DNA of 8,492 nt, taken from contig CAXBGS010000027.1 in the NCBI GenBank assembly GCA_963975425.1, forward strand, positions 1-8,492, written 5' to 3'. The position numbers and the translations under genes are program-made. Below, piece by piece: positions 6,301 to 8,492 of this stretch. The notes under the pieces are model-generated. The model did not search any database and was not told the DNA's origin. It saw only the letters and a program-made list of their open reading frames with translations. Numbering within the stretch: position 1 is the stretch's first letter; each line of letters starts with the position of its first letter. This stretch comes from CAXBGS01 sp963975425 (GTDB taxonomy: Bacteria > Planctomycetota > Planctomycetia > Pirellulales > Pirellulaceae).

Positions 6301-8265
6301 GTGCAAACCGCGTCTCACTCATTCAAGCGACCCGAAGCGGACCTTTCTACGTTGGAGCTATTGGCTTCACTGTTTCCCAATGTCGACGCGGCGATCGCCG
6401 AATCGGCACGTCTTGCGGCCGTGCAAACGCTGCCCAAAGGCGTTGTCCATGTCATCAGCGATATTCACGGCGAAGACAAGAAGCTAAAGCATGTAATCAA
6501 CAACGCTTCAGGGACGTTAAGGCCGCTCGTTGAACAAATGTTTGCGGAAACAATGGACGAGGCTGAACGGGCCGAGTTTCTGAAGCTGATTTTTTATCCA
6601 GCCGAAGTGACTCAGCGCGTTGGGAAAATTGTGAAGACGCCAGAAGAAGTCAAAGCGTATGCGCAGCGGATGCTGGTTCCACAGCTAGAGTTGCTTCGCT
6701 ATCTCGTTTCCAATTTCAGCTTGCGGCTTGCAACGGAGGTTTTCCCCGCCGAGTATCGTGAGTTGCTGCTGGAGATGATGCACGCCCCGTCTACTGAACG
6801 CGGGCCAGACTTTATCGATGCGATGCTGAATGAGCTCGTCAGACGCGGTCGAGCGTTGCATCTGGTTCATCTGCTCGGACGCTTGATCCGAAACCTTGCG
6901 GTGGATGAATTGATTATCGCCGGCGACTTGTGGGATCGAGGTCCTCGCGGTGATCGTGTTATGGATTATTTGCGTCTGCAGCCCAATGTGGAATTCATTT
7001 GGGGCAACCACGATGTCCTGTGGCTCGGCGCGTCACTGGGGCACGAGGCGCTGATTTGCACCGTCCTGCGAGTGTCACTGCGATATCGTCGCCTTGGTCA
7101 GCTGGACGAGGGCTACAGCGTTCCGCTCACCCCGCTGGAACATCTTGCTCGGACGATCTATGCCGATGATCCATGTGAGCATTTCATGCCCAAAAGGGAT
7201 GGAATGAGACCCAATGATGTTGTCGCGCGAATGCAGAAGGCCGCTGCAGTGATGCAGTTCAAACTTGAAGGCCAGATGATCGAGCGCAATCCGCAATGGA
7301 ACCTTGATCATCGACGTTTGATGCACCGAATCGACCATCGCGAGGGCACGATCGAGATTGACGGGAAAACCTATCCGCTTCGCGATACAAGTTTCCCGAC
7401 GGTGAACCCGGATAACCCTTATCAGTTGACCGAGGATGAATCGAGTTGCTTGGCTCGCTTGAAGCACTCGTTTCGAAACAGTCAAAAATTGCAGGAGCAG
7501 ATGCGGTTCATGGTCGGGCATGGTTCGATGTATTTAAGACGCGAAGATTGCCTGATTTTTCACGGCTGTGTGCCGGCCGACGCGAAGGGTAGCTTCTTAC
7601 CGCTAAGCATCGATGGTCAGTCACTCGCCGGGCGAGCGATGTTCGAAGAAATCGAAAAGGTCGTGCGGCGTGCCGTTGTGCATTCGGATCAAGCCGATCT
7701 CGATTTTCTATGGTATCTATGGAGTGGTCCCCGATCGCCGTTGTTCGGCAAGGACAGGATCGCCACTTTGGAACGAGACTTTATCGCCGACAAGACTCCT
7801 CATCGCGAAACGAAAGACTGCTATTTCGCGCTGATCCATGAAGTTGAGTTTTGCGACAAAGTGTTGACCGAATTCGGAATGTCAACCGAAGGCGGTTTGA
7901 TTGTCAATGGACACGTACCGGTAAAAGTAGAAGCCGGGGAATCTCCGCTGAAGCGCAGCGGTAAAGCGATCACGATTGACGGCGCGTTTTCAGAGGCCTA
8001 CGGCGACTACGGTTACACGTTGCTTCTTGAACCGGACCGTATCGTGCTGGCACAACATTCTCATTTCGATTCAGTCGAAGCTGCAATACAGGACGGAGTG
8101 GATATCGTTCCAAAGGTGCAAGACGTCCGAGTATTCGATTCACCCAAACGCACAAGGGACACCGAGCGTGGCCAACGAATCGGTTACCGAATCGAAATGC
8201 TGGAACGGTTGATTGAGGCGTATCAAACGAATCGGCTGCACGAACGCCCCACGAAGGCAAGCTGA
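6301..8265 (+). CDS. fbp: Class III fructose-1,6-bisphosphatase
   Basis: A 654-aa metallophosphoesterase-type fructose-1,6-bisphosphatase (class III, as Bacillus subtilis Fbp of about 670 aa), converting fructose-1,6-bisphosphate to fructose-6-phosphate and phosphate in gluconeogenesis. The calcineurin-like metal motifs appear in order: SDIHGE (53-58), GDLWDRGP (208-215) and GNHD (235-238), followed by H421 in FHGCVP and H538 in NGHVPV. KRSGKAITIDGAFSEAYG (551-568) is a characteristic C-terminal stretch of the family. The roughly 150-residue insert between the first two motifs and the long middle domain are normal for class III. The start is GTG at 6301 with no clear Shine-Dalgarno sequence; it is chosen because residues 16-45 (LSTLELLASLFPN to LPKG) match the family's N-terminus. 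It lies 13 bp after the hydroxy-acid dehydrogenase gene, so cotranscription is likely. The enzyme should be cytoplasmic. Class III enzymes are best known from Firmicutes and Bacteroidetes. Function assignment is firm; regulation is unknown. Confidence 0.95.
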   Translation: MQTASHSFKRPEADLSTLELLASLFPNVDAAIAESARLAAVQTLPKGVVHVISDIHGEDKKLKHVINNASGTLRPLVEQMFAETMDEAERAEFLKLIFYPAEVTQRVGKIVKTPEEVKAYAQRMLVPQLELLRYLVSNFSLRLATEVFPAEYRELLLEMMHAPSTERGPDFIDAMLNELVRRGRALHLVHLLGRLIRNLAVDELIIAGDLWDRGPRGDRVMDYLRLQPNVEFIWGNHDVLWLGASLGHEALICTVLRVSLRYRRLGQLDEGYSVPLTPLEHLARTIYADDPCEHFMPKRDGMRPNDVVARMQKAAAVMQFKLEGQMIERNPQWNLDHRRLMHRIDHREGTIEIDGKTYPLRDTSFPTVNPDNPYQLTEDESSCLARLKHSFRNSQKLQEQMRFMVGHGSMYLRREDCLIFHGCVPADAKGSFLPLSIDGQSLAGRAMFEEIEKVVRRAVVHSDQADLDFLWYLWSGPRSPLFGKDRIATLERDFIADKTPHRETKDCYFALIHEVEFCDKVLTEFGMSTEGGLIVNGHVPVKVEAGESPLKRSGKAITIDGAFSEAYGDYGYTLLLEPDRIVLAQHSHFDSVEAAIQDGVDIVPKVQDVRVFDSPKRTRDTERGQRIGYRIEMLERLIEAYQTNRLHERPTKAS

Positions 8266-8296
8266 AGACAAGCAGAGACCGGCGTAGCGACTTTTT

Positions 8297-8387
8297 CCGC
8301 CTAAAGGCGGTACACCAACGTTGCGCGATCAAGCATCTGCGCACACTTTCCCTCTCCACCACCCGTTGGTGTCCCGGCTTTAGCCGG
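8297..8387. repeat. Palindromic intergenic element, copy 1
   Basis: A 91-bp element 31 bp after the bisphosphatase stop. It contains a left hairpin (CCGCCT-AA-AGGCGG, 8297-8310); a 9-bp stem ACACCAACG (8312-8320) pairing with CGTTGGTGT (8364-8372); a smaller hairpin inside it (TGCGCG 8322-8327 with TGCGCA 8338-8343, the last pair being G-T); and a right hairpin (CCGGCT-TT-AGCCGG, 8374-8387). The left and right ends are imperfect inverted repeats of each other, as in BIME/REP-type or MITE-like elements. It has no T-run after a hairpin, so it is not a standard intrinsic terminator, though it might stop or stabilise transcripts. Confidence 0.85.
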
Positions 8388-8405
8388 CCTTTCGCCCAGC
8401 ACGAT

Positions 8406-8492
8406 CCGCCTGAAGGCGGTACACCAACGATGCGCGTTCAAGCAACCGCGCACCCTCTCCCTCACCACCACCCGTTGGTGTCCCGGCTTCAG
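8406..8492. repeat. Palindromic intergenic element, copy 2 (cut by window end)
   Basis: A second copy 109 bp after the first, in the same orientation. Left hairpin CCGCCT-GA-AGGCGG (8406-8419), closing stem 8421-8429 with 8473-8481, inner hairpin TGCGCG (8431-8436) with CGCGCA (8447-8452), and the first 10 bases of the right hairpin (8483-8492, loop TC). All stems are kept although the loops and central bases differ from copy 1. More copies may follow beyond the window. Confidence 0.85.

Noticed and set aside
8297..8310. GC-rich hairpin after the bisphosphatase gene as an intrinsic terminator
   Set aside because: The T-run lies before the hairpin on the plus strand, not after it, and the hairpin is better explained as part of the repeated palindromic element.
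7970..8362. Minus-strand 130-aa frame spanning the end of the bisphosphatase gene and the repeat
   Set aside because: It is antisense to conserved coding sequence and runs into a palindromic repeat; such frames arise readily from these elements.

Overview
The window looks like a piece of chromosome from a planctomycete of the Rhodopirellula type. This is an inference from moderate GC content, often absent Shine-Dalgarno sequences, families I associate with that group, and the palindromic intergenic repeat at the right edge, which resembles ones I recall from Rhodopirellula-like genomes. No tRNA, rRNA, CRISPR array, transposase or phage gene was found.

Left block (about 92-2932, all minus strand): four closely packed genes that read as one operon. 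In transcription order they are a DoxX-like four-helix membrane protein, a MarR-family repressor (11-bp overlap, strong ribosome binding site), a secreted metallo-beta-lactamase-fold protein of the alkylsulfatase (SdsA1/BDS1-like) family without its usual C-terminal domain, and a VOC (glyoxalase/dioxygenase-fold) protein. A good sigma70-type promoter lies at 3005-3032, with a small palindrome just downstream that could be the MarR operator. The set suggests a repressor-controlled response to a small toxic or sulfated organic compound; the ligand is unknown. Three perfect 17-bp tandem repeats lie beyond the last gene at the window edge.

Middle (3108-4154, minus): an exported glycerophosphodiester phosphodiesterase with a 12-bp perfect palindrome just before its longest start. 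Next comes about 975 bp (4155-5129) with no convincing gene, which holds two different 18-bp tandem repeats.

Right block (5130-8265, plus): an FMN-dependent alpha-hydroxy-acid (lactate/glycolate-type) dehydrogenase followed after 13 bp by a class III fructose-1,6-bisphosphatase. If cotranscribed, they join oxidation of a 2-hydroxy acid to the committed step of gluconeogenesis. The window ends in two tandem copies (period 109 bp) of a palindromic element whose three hairpins and closing stem are conserved between copies despite base changes. This is the strongest unexplained structure in the window.
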